From positions 1 to 64,000 of the forward strand of contig NZ_FNCH01000009.1 of NCBI RefSeq assembly GCF_900100705.1: a stretch of DNA of 64,000 bases, in the 5' to 3' direction. Below are positions 43,955 to 52,133 of the stretch, one piece after another (position 1 is the first letter of the stretch; every line of letters starts with the position of its first letter). The notes under the pieces are model-generated. The model saw only the letters and a program-made list of their open reading frames with translations, was not told where the DNA came from and ran no database searches. The position numbers and the translations under genes were made by a program. This DNA is from Pedobacter terrae (GTDB lineage: Bacteria > Bacteroidota > Bacteroidia > Sphingobacteriales > Sphingobacteriaceae).

Positions 43955-46027
43955 ATGAATTCTTACAATGAAAACTTACATTCAGCTATCGTAAACTCTC
44001 TGCAGAGTCTGGATATTGAAGAACAAGACCTTAATTCGCAGGTAAATGCTGCGATGTTTACCCTTTACCATGCAGAGGGCGCTACCATTGCTGCAGAACA
44101 GAATCTCGCTGCAGCAACAGATGCATACAAATCTAAAACGGCCACACAAAACCAGGCCATTAAAGATAATAATGTTCTGGTAAATCTTTTAGGTACAGCT
44201 ACCCAGGCCGGTCAGTTTGTTAAGCAATCTACAACCAATATTGCAGTGGCTGCATCCAATGTACAGATTGCAACCAATGCTATTGTTCGCCTGGCTGGTG
44301 ATATGGGGAGTATCTACAGCATTTTAAATGCCGCAGATTTTGACAGCAGTATTTATATGCTGGCAAAAGAGGCGAGTAAGCTAATAAACGAAACGGCTTA
44401 TGATGCAGAAGTAACTTCTCAAACGGCCATGGAAGCTTCTACACTTACAGCCGAAGTTTCTGCATCAACTGTACTTGATATGGCCAAAGCCACTAGCGGC
44501 CTGATGAGCTCGGTACTGAAAATTACAACCGCCGATTTTAATACTGCTACCCAGAATATCGTAACAGATAGCACCAACGTGGCTGCGGTAAGGTCGACCG
44601 AAAAACTGGATGAAGGCGCATTAGAAATGATCAACATTTCCTACAACGCTACCAAATCTGCCTATGCGCTTACCAACAAGGAATTAAACCTGAACCTTCA
44701 TGTAAAAACCAGTACAGATAACCCGCTTAGTTTTACGGTAAATTTTGACCTGATTGAAAGCCCGTTTCCAAGCGGTAAGACAGGTGAAAACCCGATGTAT
44801 CCGGTAGAAAAGTATTACATCATAGTGGTTAAGGATGATAAAAAACAAACTTTTTCTATTTCCAATGCAGAAAATATCCTGTTATTGGGCAATAGTGAAA
44901 TTATCAATGTAGAACCAGTAAGCACTTCGCCCGTAAGTCAAACGGTTGATGTGTACTATAACATTAAGGATGGGGATAAACCGACTGTAACGGATTCAGA
45001 TCATAAACCAATTGAACTAGGCGAAAATTATGTGGTATTTGTAATGGCCATTTTTACTGATGATTACAAAAGAAAAACAAATTGTTATGACGATTATTTG
45101 TCGGCACCATCTCAGGTATTTACCCTAACAACCGCATTGCAGCCTGTTGCCGGCAAAACAATTAAGGTTGTGGCTTATGATGATAAAAAACTGACTGATA
45201 ACGAACGTCGTCTTGCATTATCGGCTAAGAACGACCAGCTTAAAAACTCAATTGGCAGAACAGATGATAATGCTACTGTAGATTTTACACATGTAATGAC
45301 TTTCGAAACGGATGAAAATTCAAATCTGCAGTTAGAATACCGTTGTATGTTTCTACCAGCGAGTACAAATGCCTCCGATCGTCTGCTCACCGTCGAATCG
45401 CTTAACTTTTTGGTTAAAAGTGAACTTCCGCTGCTGGAAGATATTACCATTGCACTCGATCCGGTAATTGCCAGTTTGGAAGAAGAAAATTATACGAACC
45501 AACTTAAAATTGGCTTACTGGAAACCGAACTGAGCGAGCTGAATGAACAACTTACAGCTACCACTAAAAAAGATGCAATTGTTAGTGATGAAGATGTAGA
45601 AAAACAAAAATTGTTAACTACAAACCAAAAAACGCTTACTTCACAGTTAAAGGAACTGCAAAAAAGCCATGGTGAAAATGTTAGAAAATTCCATGAACTA
45701 ACAGCACGGAAAGATGAAATGACACATTCTATAGCAGAAGAAGGAGTTGCCAAATCGGGCTTCCTGTTTAATTTACCTATAGCCGAACAGGTATTTGCAG
45801 ATAGTTATATCGTAGCAAGAAAAGACCAGGATAAAACAACTGAAGATACAACGGCCTGGATTGCTTTTATTGGTCCTGATGCCACTGATAATTTTGGTAA
45901 CAGATTAATCGGGGGCGATGAGTACCTGCCTGTAGTGCTTGCTTGTTCAACAGCATCAGCAGAAAATGCCGGCGATTTTGTAAATGCCCTGTCTGAAATG
46001 GACAAAACAGCATATTTTAAGTATTAA
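43955..46027 (+). CDS. eCIS-operon protein with helical N-terminus and coiled coil, 690 aa
   Basis: Function not recognised. Residues ~1-230 are Ala/Thr/Ser-rich long helices (LAAATDAYKSKTATQNQAIK). Residues ~235-400 are beta-rich and may form an immunoglobulin/FN3-like domain (ENYVVFVMAIFTDDY). Residues ~500-600 form a coiled coil (QLKIGLLETELSELNEQLTA). A short globular tail ends in KTAYFKY. The helical part resembles the 278 aa neighbour. No signal peptide. It occupies the place where tail-fibre genes usually lie in other eCIS operons. It could be a fibre substitute, a payload, or a partner of the following proteins. Confidence 0.6.
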   Translation: MNSYNENLHSAIVNSLQSLDIEEQDLNSQVNAAMFTLYHAEGATIAAEQNLAAATDAYKSKTATQNQAIKDNNVLVNLLGTATQAGQFVKQSTTNIAVAASNVQIATNAIVRLAGDMGSIYSILNAADFDSSIYMLAKEASKLINETAYDAEVTSQTAMEASTLTAEVSASTVLDMAKATSGLMSSVLKITTADFNTATQNIVTDSTNVAAVRSTEKLDEGALEMINISYNATKSAYALTNKELNLNLHVKTSTDNPLSFTVNFDLIESPFPSGKTGENPMYPVEKYYIIVVKDDKKQTFSISNAENILLLGNSEIINVEPVSTSPVSQTVDVYYNIKDGDKPTVTDSDHKPIELGENYVVFVMAIFTDDYKRKTNCYDDYLSAPSQVFTLTTALQPVAGKTIKVVAYDDKKLTDNERRLALSAKNDQLKNSIGRTDDNATVDFTHVMTFETDENSNLQLEYRCMFLPASTNASDRLLTVESLNFLVKSELPLLEDITIALDPVIASLEEENYTNQLKIGLLETELSELNEQLTATTKKDAIVSDEDVEKQKLLTTNQKTLTSQLKELQKSHGENVRKFHELTARKDEMTHSIAEEGVAKSGFLFNLPIAEQVFADSYIVARKDQDKTTEDTTAWIAFIGPDATDNFGNRLIGGDEYLPVVLACSTASAENAGDFVNALSEMDKTAYFKY

Positions 46028-46050
46028 CGGATCAATAAATTATTAACATT

Positions 46051-46887
46051 ATGAAAACGCCAACATTAGCAAAAAATATAACTGCCCCTATTCTAGAACG
46101 ATATAGAAAATATGGGGTTACCGAACGTAAAAAAAACGAACTCGATGCGTTGAACATTCAGATATTAGATGCACAGGGTAATGTTGCACAATATCAGTCT
46201 ATTGTTAATGCATTAACCACAAAATCTAATGATTTACAAGGTTTTTTAGCTACTGCCACTAACAATAAAACACAGGCCTATAATAATAAAATCCTGATTG
46301 ATGAGCTGGTGCAGAGTGCTACCGACCTCGAAAGCAACTCTAAAATTGCTTTTAATGAAATGATTGAGGCTAATGTCATGACCAAATTTCTGACCACAAA
46401 AATTAATACGGTGATTGGGAAACTGATTTACAGTGCGGAAGTAATCAATAAACTGGCCAATCTTATTATAAGAAAGAAAGCACTAAATCCATTAATTTCT
46501 GATGAGTTGGTGAGCATGATTACTATTGCAGGTACAGATGCCAACAATGCTGTAGCCTTAACACTGGTGGCTTTACAGAGTGCCTTTGTGGCGCATGCTA
46601 TCGAAATGGAGGCCGAAACAACAATGGGGCTGGAGTACACGCAATCTATAGGCTTTACCGAAATGCTTACCGGATACGCTATCGCGGATGGACCAGCTTC
46701 TCTTCAGCAACTTTTTTACCAGGCCTATACCGATGCCAAAACGAATTATGCTTTAGCAGAAAAAGCTAATTTTACCACTGCTAAACAATTAAATACGGCA
46801 AAAGCGACCCTCAATACCGCACAAGTGAAACTTAAATCGCTTCAATCTGGTTTGGCGGCAGCCAATGCAGCAGCTTTATCATCTTAA
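46051..46887 (+). CDS. Helical eCIS-operon protein, 278 aa
   Basis: Function not recognised. Almost entirely helical with heptad-like segments at both ends (~25-110 and ~225-275, TAKATLNTAQVKLKSLQSGL) and a more hydrophobic middle (KLIYSAEVINKLANLIIRKK; AVALTLVALQSAFVAHAI). Its composition and helix pattern resemble the first 230 residues of the upstream 690 aa protein (both with L-x-x-A-T-x(3)-K-x-x-A-x-x-x-x). This suggests distant paralogy. The layout of long helices around a hydrophobic stretch is also found in alpha-pore-forming toxins, an idea only. 23 bp after the 690 aa gene. Confidence 0.55.
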   Translation: MKTPTLAKNITAPILERYRKYGVTERKKNELDALNIQILDAQGNVAQYQSIVNALTTKSNDLQGFLATATNNKTQAYNNKILIDELVQSATDLESNSKIAFNEMIEANVMTKFLTTKINTVIGKLIYSAEVINKLANLIIRKKALNPLISDELVSMITIAGTDANNAVALTLVALQSAFVAHAIEMEAETTMGLEYTQSIGFTEMLTGYAIADGPASLQQLFYQAYTDAKTNYALAEKANFTTAKQLNTAKATLNTAQVKLKSLQSGLAAANAAALSS

Positions 46888-46909
46888 TGTATTAAATTTA
46901 AATGCTAAT

Positions 46910-46937
46910 CCCCCGTTTTTTTTCCCGAAACGGTGGG
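46910..46937. other. Imperfect hairpin before the gasdermin-like gene
   Basis: Between the 278 aa and gasdermin-like genes, cccccgttt and aaacggtggg form an interrupted stem around a T/C-rich loop. No T-tract follows, so it is not a typical terminator. It may stabilise or attenuate the message. Confidence 0.35.
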
Positions 46938-46956
46938 TTATATCCGTTAATTCGAT

Positions 46957-47877
46957 ATGGAAAATGTGTACAGGAATTTTTACCAGAATTTTTATAGGCG
47001 TAGCAGCGGTTTTATCCCTGTGGCGCTATTAGGCCAGGCAGTTTTACCCGGAGATTTTTTTCAGATCAGAAATGGACAAATGATCGTATTGGGGAACATT
47101 TTTCGAAATAACGTTATCGAAGTCCAGGATATAGAAATTGGCTATAATAATAAGCTAAATCCCTCAGGATGGAGCTTTAGCGATGGTGTAACAAAACCCT
47201 ATTCTGGTCGTGGAAGTGGTCGTGCCCCTTTAGCTGGTGAATTTGAATTCAGTAAACAGATTCTTGCATTTGCTGAAAAAGGCAGTTTCATTTTTAAGGC
47301 AAGTGAGCCCGAATCAACACGGATGCTCAATTGGAATGAAATCCAGCAAGCTTTAATTATCAGGCTTACACAAACTTATTATTCGTTCAGGGAAGTTTAT
47401 GTAGTTACCGATGTTGCCACAACCGCCGATTGGACACTGGCTGTTTCAGGTGGCAATTTAGCCGAACTAGAAATTGCAACAGATGAAGAAAATTTTGGTT
47501 TGGTTGATCTCTTTGGTCATCATTCGTCAAAGACCATTCAATCTAAAGATATTGAGTTTTATCACCGCGAAGAAAAACGGAAACCATCTTTTTATAAAGC
47601 TAAAAAACTGGTAGTAAGAGAAGAAAAGGTCGAAACTTTAGTGTCAGAGCTCATTGCCCAATGGCGTGGGTACAATGATTGGGCATTGGGCTTTTACGAA
47701 TACGATTTTCATTATGATCATCACTATGTTAATGATCAGGGTGCCTACTCACAGGGTAATATACTCGATCTCCTTGCTCCAAACGAACTGAACCCAAATA
47801 CCGCTCTGCTTTATTTTAAATGGGCGGATGCAAACCTTGATGATGTAGAAAAACTATTTAACCAATATGGAGAATAG
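46957..47877 (+). CDS. Gasdermin-like protein in the eCIS operon, 306 aa
   Basis: By eye it resembles gasdermin N-terminal pore-forming domains in three ordered places. VYRNFYQNFYRRSSGFIPVA (4-23) recalls the membrane-binding first helix and GEFIPVTSL of human GSDMD. LNWNEIQ..SFREVYVVTDV (124-153) recalls the W-x-x-L helix and the hallmark NVYVVTEV strand. PSFYKAKKLVV (210-220) recalls AFRVAQLVI. These are comparisons from memory, not an alignment search. About 85 further residues (YDFHYDHHYVN then WADANLDDVEK) could be an autoinhibitory or docking tail. The stop overlaps the ATPase start by 11 bp. It may be a pore-forming payload or a structural protein with convergent pattern. Confidence 0.5.
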   Translation: MENVYRNFYQNFYRRSSGFIPVALLGQAVLPGDFFQIRNGQMIVLGNIFRNNVIEVQDIEIGYNNKLNPSGWSFSDGVTKPYSGRGSGRAPLAGEFEFSKQILAFAEKGSFIFKASEPESTRMLNWNEIQQALIIRLTQTYYSFREVYVVTDVATTADWTLAVSGGNLAELEIATDEENFGLVDLFGHHSSKTIQSKDIEFYHREEKRKPSFYKAKKLVVREEKVETLVSELIAQWRGYNDWALGFYEYDFHYDHHYVNDQGAYSQGNILDLLAPNELNPNTALLYFKWADANLDDVEKLFNQYGE

Positions 47878-49228
47878 CAATGCTTTAACGGCACTTAGGC
47901 AAGAACTTGATTGGTTAGAGGCAGTTATTGCCCAATGTATGGCCACTTATTTTTTGCAAGAGGAGCACGAAAAAGACTGGATGGAAATTCCTTTGCCCGA
48001 TCTGTCACTTAATGACAGCCCTTATGCGGATATGATTGAAAAATGGAAACTGGATATCTATGCAAGACTTGCGATCGCACTTAGCATGGCACCACACCTG
48101 CGTCCGGAAATGCTGGATGTGTTTTTTACTAAGAACCAAATGCACGACCGAGGTTTTACCGAATTCGGAGGATTAATCACTAAAGATTATAATGGTTTTT
48201 TACCTACCGGTGAAACACTTTGTTTTTTAGTTACCGTTAAGCACCCGGAATTGCGCTATCAGCTCATGGAGCTGCTCGGCAAAGAACATATTCTTTATAA
48301 GGAAGATGTGCTCACCCTTGCCGAAACAGAAAGTCATTTGCCACGGTTAAGCGGACAATTAAGTTTAAGCAGAAGCTGGTTTAATTATTTCCTTACAGGA
48401 GAGAAACTGATGGCCGAAAATAGTCCTTCATTTCCCGCTCAAAAAATAAGTACAACAATGGAGTGGGAAGATGTGGTGCTCGATCATTTGGTGTTTAAAC
48501 AGATTAATGAAATTACCGCCTGGTTAGCGCATGGCCACACGCTGATGGAAGATTGGGGATTATCCAAAAAACTGAAACCAGGTTACAGGGCCCTATTTTA
48601 TGGACCTCCAGGTACAGGCAAAACCTTAATGGCTACTTTAATCGGTAAAACAACCGGACGTGATGTGTATAAAATCGATCTGTCCATGATCGTTTCCAAA
48701 TTTATCGGAGAAACAGAAAAGAACCTATCGAAAATATTTGATGTAGCACAGCACCAAAATTGGATCCTGTTTTTTGATGAAGCTGATGCCCTGTTCGGAA
48801 AGCGTACCCAGGCTGATTCGGCTAACGACAGGCATGCCAATCAACAAACGGCCTACCTTTTACAACGAATCGAAGATTTTCCGGGCGTAGTAATTCTGGC
48901 TACCAACCTCAAGGCCAATATGGATGAAGCTTTTTCGCGTAGGTTTCAATCTGCTATTCACTTTACCATGCCCGCTGTTCATGAACGTTATCAACTTTGG
49001 CAAAAAGCTTTTTCGGGTGTTTGCAAACTTGATGAAAGTATCAACCTGGAAACTATTGCAGAAGAGTATCAATTGGCAGGTGGGGCAATTATCAACGTAT
49101 TGCGCCATTGTGCCTTATCGGCCATTAGTAGAAATGATACCCGGGTAAACCAGCAAGAGCTGCTAGCCGGGATTAAGCGGGAATTTAAAAAGGAAAATAA
49201 AACCGTGTTCATTACAAATAAAATTTAG
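47867..49228 (+). CDS. AAA+ ATPase of the injection system (Pvc15-like)
   Basis: A 453 aa protein. The N-terminal ~215 residues are helical and family-specific. The AAA+ domain has Walker A GPPGTGKT (246-253), Walker B ILFFDEAD (D304/E305), sensor 1 ILATN and arginine-finger RRF. The C-terminal helical lid is present. In PVC/Afp, the homologous ATPase is needed for particle assembly or for loading and processing of cargo. Overlap with the gasdermin-like gene implies coupled expression. Confidence 0.95.
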   Translation: MENSNALTALRQELDWLEAVIAQCMATYFLQEEHEKDWMEIPLPDLSLNDSPYADMIEKWKLDIYARLAIALSMAPHLRPEMLDVFFTKNQMHDRGFTEFGGLITKDYNGFLPTGETLCFLVTVKHPELRYQLMELLGKEHILYKEDVLTLAETESHLPRLSGQLSLSRSWFNYFLTGEKLMAENSPSFPAQKISTTMEWEDVVLDHLVFKQINEITAWLAHGHTLMEDWGLSKKLKPGYRALFYGPPGTGKTLMATLIGKTTGRDVYKIDLSMIVSKFIGETEKNLSKIFDVAQHQNWILFFDEADALFGKRTQADSANDRHANQQTAYLLQRIEDFPGVVILATNLKANMDEAFSRRFQSAIHFTMPAVHERYQLWQKAFSGVCKLDESINLETIAEEYQLAGGAIINVLRHCALSAISRNDTRVNQQELLAGIKREFKKENKTVFITNKI

Positions 49229-50530
49229 ATGATGAATATCTATAACGATAATGCCCGGGAGCATAAAAACGAATCTATTCCCTCTAATTTACCCAAAAAA
49301 AGCCCTAATAAAGCTATTTTTAAATTCGAAGATAAACGGCCTCAGTCAGTTGCACAACGGAAACTGCAAAATGGAGCTGATGACTATGTTCAGCAGCAGG
49401 CACATCCTGTTCAGAAAAAAGGTACTGGTGGCAAGTTACCCGATGACCTGAAAAACGGTATCGAAAATCTTTCTGGTTTATCAATGGACGATGTAAATGT
49501 ACACTATAATTCAAATCAGCCTGCACAGCTACAGGCGCACGCTTATGCACAGGGAACGAATATTTACATTGCGCCCGGACAGGAAAAACACCTGCCACAC
49601 GAAGCCTGGCACGTGGTACAGCAAAAACAGGGGAGGGTAAAGCCTACCTTGCAGCTAAAAGGCGAAGTAAACGTAAATGATGACAAAGGATTAGAACATG
49701 AGGCGGATGTAATGGGAAGCAGGGCTTTGAAAATGAAAATTGCAGGTAATTCTCAAAAACCAAAAAATACATTTGCTCCAAAAAAAACGATCCAACGAAA
49801 AGGAGTTAAGGCACAACTTCATGATGCAGAAAAAAAGTTTGATGATTTTAAAGAAGAAACCAATAATATCAATTGGCTGAGAGATGCTGTTTCTAGTGAT
49901 ATCTATAACAAATACAAACCAAATCAGGCAGATTCAAGCCAGCATTTTAAAACGAAAAACGATAGAGATAAAAGTAAAGGTTCAATGTCTGAAACGGATG
50001 CACTCTTAAGATCAACACGTTTAAATCACTGGGCGGATACCGCAATTGTTTCTGCCGAAAGAATTTATACCGAATTAAAAGCAGCCCATATGTCTGCTAT
50101 AACATCAGGACATGATGGTGCTTCAATTTTAATGGGTCGAGATACAGATGTAGAACCAGATGCAATGATTAATGACACAACAGCTCTTGAAGTAAAACAT
50201 GTAGATTCTGCAGCACAAGGAAGCGTTGATAGCCATGTGAAAAAAGGAAGTGAACAGCTGGACAAGCGTATATACAATAAAAATGTATTTCCTAATAAGA
50301 AAGTAAATGGATGGCAGCTTCATATCGAAATAAAAAACCCGCTAAATCCATGGCCATACACACCAACAGAATTAGACAAATTAGTATTAAAAGGTCAAGC
50401 GCCAAAACACTATGAAATTGCTCAAAAAGCAAAAGACAGGATTGGTAAATATGAAAACGGAAGCAAATTGGTTGCATATTACATCAGCAGTCAAAATCCT
50501 GTTATAGGGATAATATCTGTTAGTGTTTAG
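49229..50530 (+). CDS. Putative eCIS effector: leader, DUF4157 metallopeptidase-like domain, PD-(D/E)XK-like nuclease
   Basis: A 433 aa modular protein directly behind the ATPase gene (0 bp gap). Residues 33-47 carry the eCIS leader motif [15 protein letters not shown]. Residues ~66-165 are a DUF4157 (eCIS core) domain with the zinc motif H124-E-A-W-H128 and a downstream [10 protein letters not shown]. Residues ~195-433 look like a PD-(D/E)XK nuclease: D307-V-E-P-D311, then L-E321-V-K323, then the helix [10 protein letters not shown] with Q343. The DUF4157 part may cleave the protein or free the toxin after delivery. The toxin fold assignment rests on motifs only. Confidence 0.75.
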   Translation: MMNIYNDNAREHKNESIPSNLPKKSPNKAIFKFEDKRPQSVAQRKLQNGADDYVQQQAHPVQKKGTGGKLPDDLKNGIENLSGLSMDDVNVHYNSNQPAQLQAHAYAQGTNIYIAPGQEKHLPHEAWHVVQQKQGRVKPTLQLKGEVNVNDDKGLEHEADVMGSRALKMKIAGNSQKPKNTFAPKKTIQRKGVKAQLHDAEKKFDDFKEETNNINWLRDAVSSDIYNKYKPNQADSSQHFKTKNDRDKSKGSMSETDALLRSTRLNHWADTAIVSAERIYTELKAAHMSAITSGHDGASILMGRDTDVEPDAMINDTTALEVKHVDSAAQGSVDSHVKKGSEQLDKRIYNKNVFPNKKVNGWQLHIEIKNPLNPWPYTPTELDKLVLKGQAPKHYEIAQKAKDRIGKYENGSKLVAYYISSQNPVIGIISVSV

Positions 50531-50536
50531 GTTAAA

Positions 50537-50671
50537 ATGGCTAAAAGCTATCAGGCAATTCGATCGGATAATGTAAAGGTGCATTACACCTCTTCAAACC
50601 CCACACAGCTACAAGCCCACGCTTATGCACAGGAAACGAATATTCACATTGCGCTCGGACAGAACGGTTAA
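50537..50671 (+). pseudogene. Truncated DUF4157 copy
   Basis: A 44-codon frame starting 6 bp after the effector stop. It encodes DNVKVHYTSSNPTQLQAHAY and continues AQETNIHIALGQNG, which matches residues 88-119 of the preceding protein. The DNA is nearly identical over cacgcttatgcacagg..attgcgc.cggacag, then identity is lost and a stop follows before the HEAWH motif. It is a remnant of a second DUF4157 gene or of a duplication. Confidence 0.75.
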
Positions 50672-50783
50672 GTAATTTTACAGCACTATTTTGCCGCTTT
50701 TCGATACCCTTAAAAAAGACCTCGCCCGCTATTTATCGACAAACACGCCTATCCTGATGGACATATAAAACAACCGGGTTTAC

Positions 50784-50813
50784 ATAGCCCCATGCTTTTT
50801 GGCACAGGGCTAT
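50784..50813. terminator. Hairpin between convergent genes
   Basis: A 7 bp perfect stem (atagccc / gggctat) around an inner tgc..gca pairing, placed between the effector remnant and the convergent 184 aa gene. The following tract is only moderately T-rich. Possibly a bidirectional terminator. Confidence 0.4.
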
Positions 50814-50849
50814 CGAAATTCTTTAATTTTATTTAAAAAAAGCGGACAA

Positions 50850-51404
50850 TTAAATTGCTCCGTCTTCTTTAACCATTTTATTAATGGCTTTTTGGACTTT
50901 GATAATATCTGTTTCAACTGTTTTTCTAACCCCTGCATCAAATGATGCGGCAAATTCTGCACTGATAGAAATCTGGTCTTTTTCATTCAGTACATTGAGT
51001 ACAAAAGCATGACTTCCAAATTTAAATCCGCTTTTTATTCTGATCACGTCTTTTTCAAAGATTTTCAAAAATTCGTAACTGTTGCTGATCTGATCAAAAT
51101 AATCTCTTACCGTTTGAAAAACAAGTTGTGTTTCTATATCTAAACCGTTTATAATTACCGTAACCGAAGTAAGGTCATTTAGCTCCGGAAGAAGGTCTTC
51201 GCTGTAAATAATGTCTTTCGGGTCCAGGATTACAACCGTTTCCTTATCTGCACTTTCACCTTCCTCTTGTGTTAACTGTATAGTGGCATTACCGTCTTTT
51301 AGGATAACGGTGTTTGCAGAAGTTTTTTCAATTTTAATATCGCCAATGGTATCTTTTATGATGCCTACAACAAGTTCTAGCGCTTTTGATTGGTTACTGT
51401 TCAT
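50850..51404 (-). CDS. Hypothetical protein, 184 aa
   Basis: Not recognised. Soluble, acidic, mixed alpha/beta, with no signal peptide. The first half alternates short strands (TVILKDGNATIQLTQ; ETVVILDPKDI). The second half has a helix (VFQTVRDYFDQISNSYEFLKIF), then strands, then a C-terminal helix rich in Lys. It is convergent to the eCIS island, beyond the last effector. It might be an immunity or accessory gene by position, but nothing in the sequence demonstrates this. Confidence 0.6.
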   Translation of the reverse strand: MNSNQSKALELVVGIIKDTIGDIKIEKTSANTVILKDGNATIQLTQEEGESADKETVVILDPKDIIYSEDLLPELNDLTSVTVIINGLDIETQLVFQTVRDYFDQISNSYEFLKIFEKDVIRIKSGFKFGSHAFVLNVLNEKDQISISAEFAASFDAGVRKTVETDIIKVQKAINKMVKEDGAI

Positions 51405-52133
51405 TATGTTGTTTTTTGCAAAGTTAATGCTTGACTATGGTGCAGTATAATTATAGTTTAAAATAATACAATGTTTATTGATAAGTGTTTTATTATGAAG
51501 TGATTATTTTTCAAGATATGCTGGCCGTAATGTTTTAACTACAATTTTTCAAATTTGCCAACACTGGCTTGTTAAAGGCAGAAATGCTATAAAGCGGAAT
51601 TAAAACAGGAGATTTTTTAATGGAACATGATGAGGTTTTATAGGCCCGGCTCCACAAAAGTTCTCCGCTTACGCGCTGGTTTTCAAGCCAGCGTGTAAGC
51701 CAAAATAAACTCATCATAAATCCGATCTGTAGCTTAACAATCATAAAACCTTTTTCTTCAATATACCGGAAATATTCAATTACAACAAACACTAGCGTTT
51801 TTATAGGAAAAATGCTGATTTCTTCATCTAAAACGAATCATTAAATGCTTTCCTAGTAAAAAAAGTTTTCTAAATATGTTATTAGTAATTATAAATCACC
51901 TCTTTACGTAGTGAATCATGATTTTCAGAATGGAAACCTGAAGTTCAACTTCATTATAACTTCATAAAACTGTATTTATTTCGCTTTCGAATTAAATCAT
52001 TGTGTAACCATAATTTATTGAAATCAACAAGTATCTATAAACCGGTTGTAGATCACTTTTCATTATAAATTTGGCTACCGAAGGAAACTAATTAGAGAAA
52101 AAAATAAATCAGATTAAAACCATTCCAAAAAAA
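51405..52133. other. Gene-poor region between the eCIS island and the RND operon
   Basis: 729 bp. A frame on the minus strand (51535-51792) has poor protein character and is not accepted. The patch 51640-51705 is richer in G+C than its surroundings and contains a 13 bp stem (gcttacgcgctgg 51667-51679 / ccagcgtgtaagc 51688-51700, one G:T pair). It may be a decayed mobile or repeat element. Confidence 0.45.
52046..52073 (+). promoter_or_regulatory. Candidate Bacteroidota promoter of the RND operon
   Basis: taaatttg at 52066-52073 fits the Bacteroidota -7 consensus TAnnTTTG. A TTG at 52046-52048, 17 bp upstream, can serve as the -33 element. The start codon of the adaptor gene is 60 bp downstream. 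No local regulator gene is present. Confidence 0.5.

Noticed and set aside
50537..50671. Short frame considered as an independent DUF4157 mini-protein.
   Set aside because: It lacks the HEAWH site and the rest of the domain, and its DNA is partly near-identical to the neighbour; a remnant is simpler.
51667..51700. Inverted repeat considered as a tRNA fragment or attachment site.
   Set aside because: The loop is 8 nt and no acceptor, D or T arms can be drawn; no integrase gene is in the window.
51535..51792. 85 aa minus-strand reading frame between the island and the RND operon.
   Set aside because: Composition is not protein-like, it overlaps a DNA hairpin, and no ribosome binding site is present.
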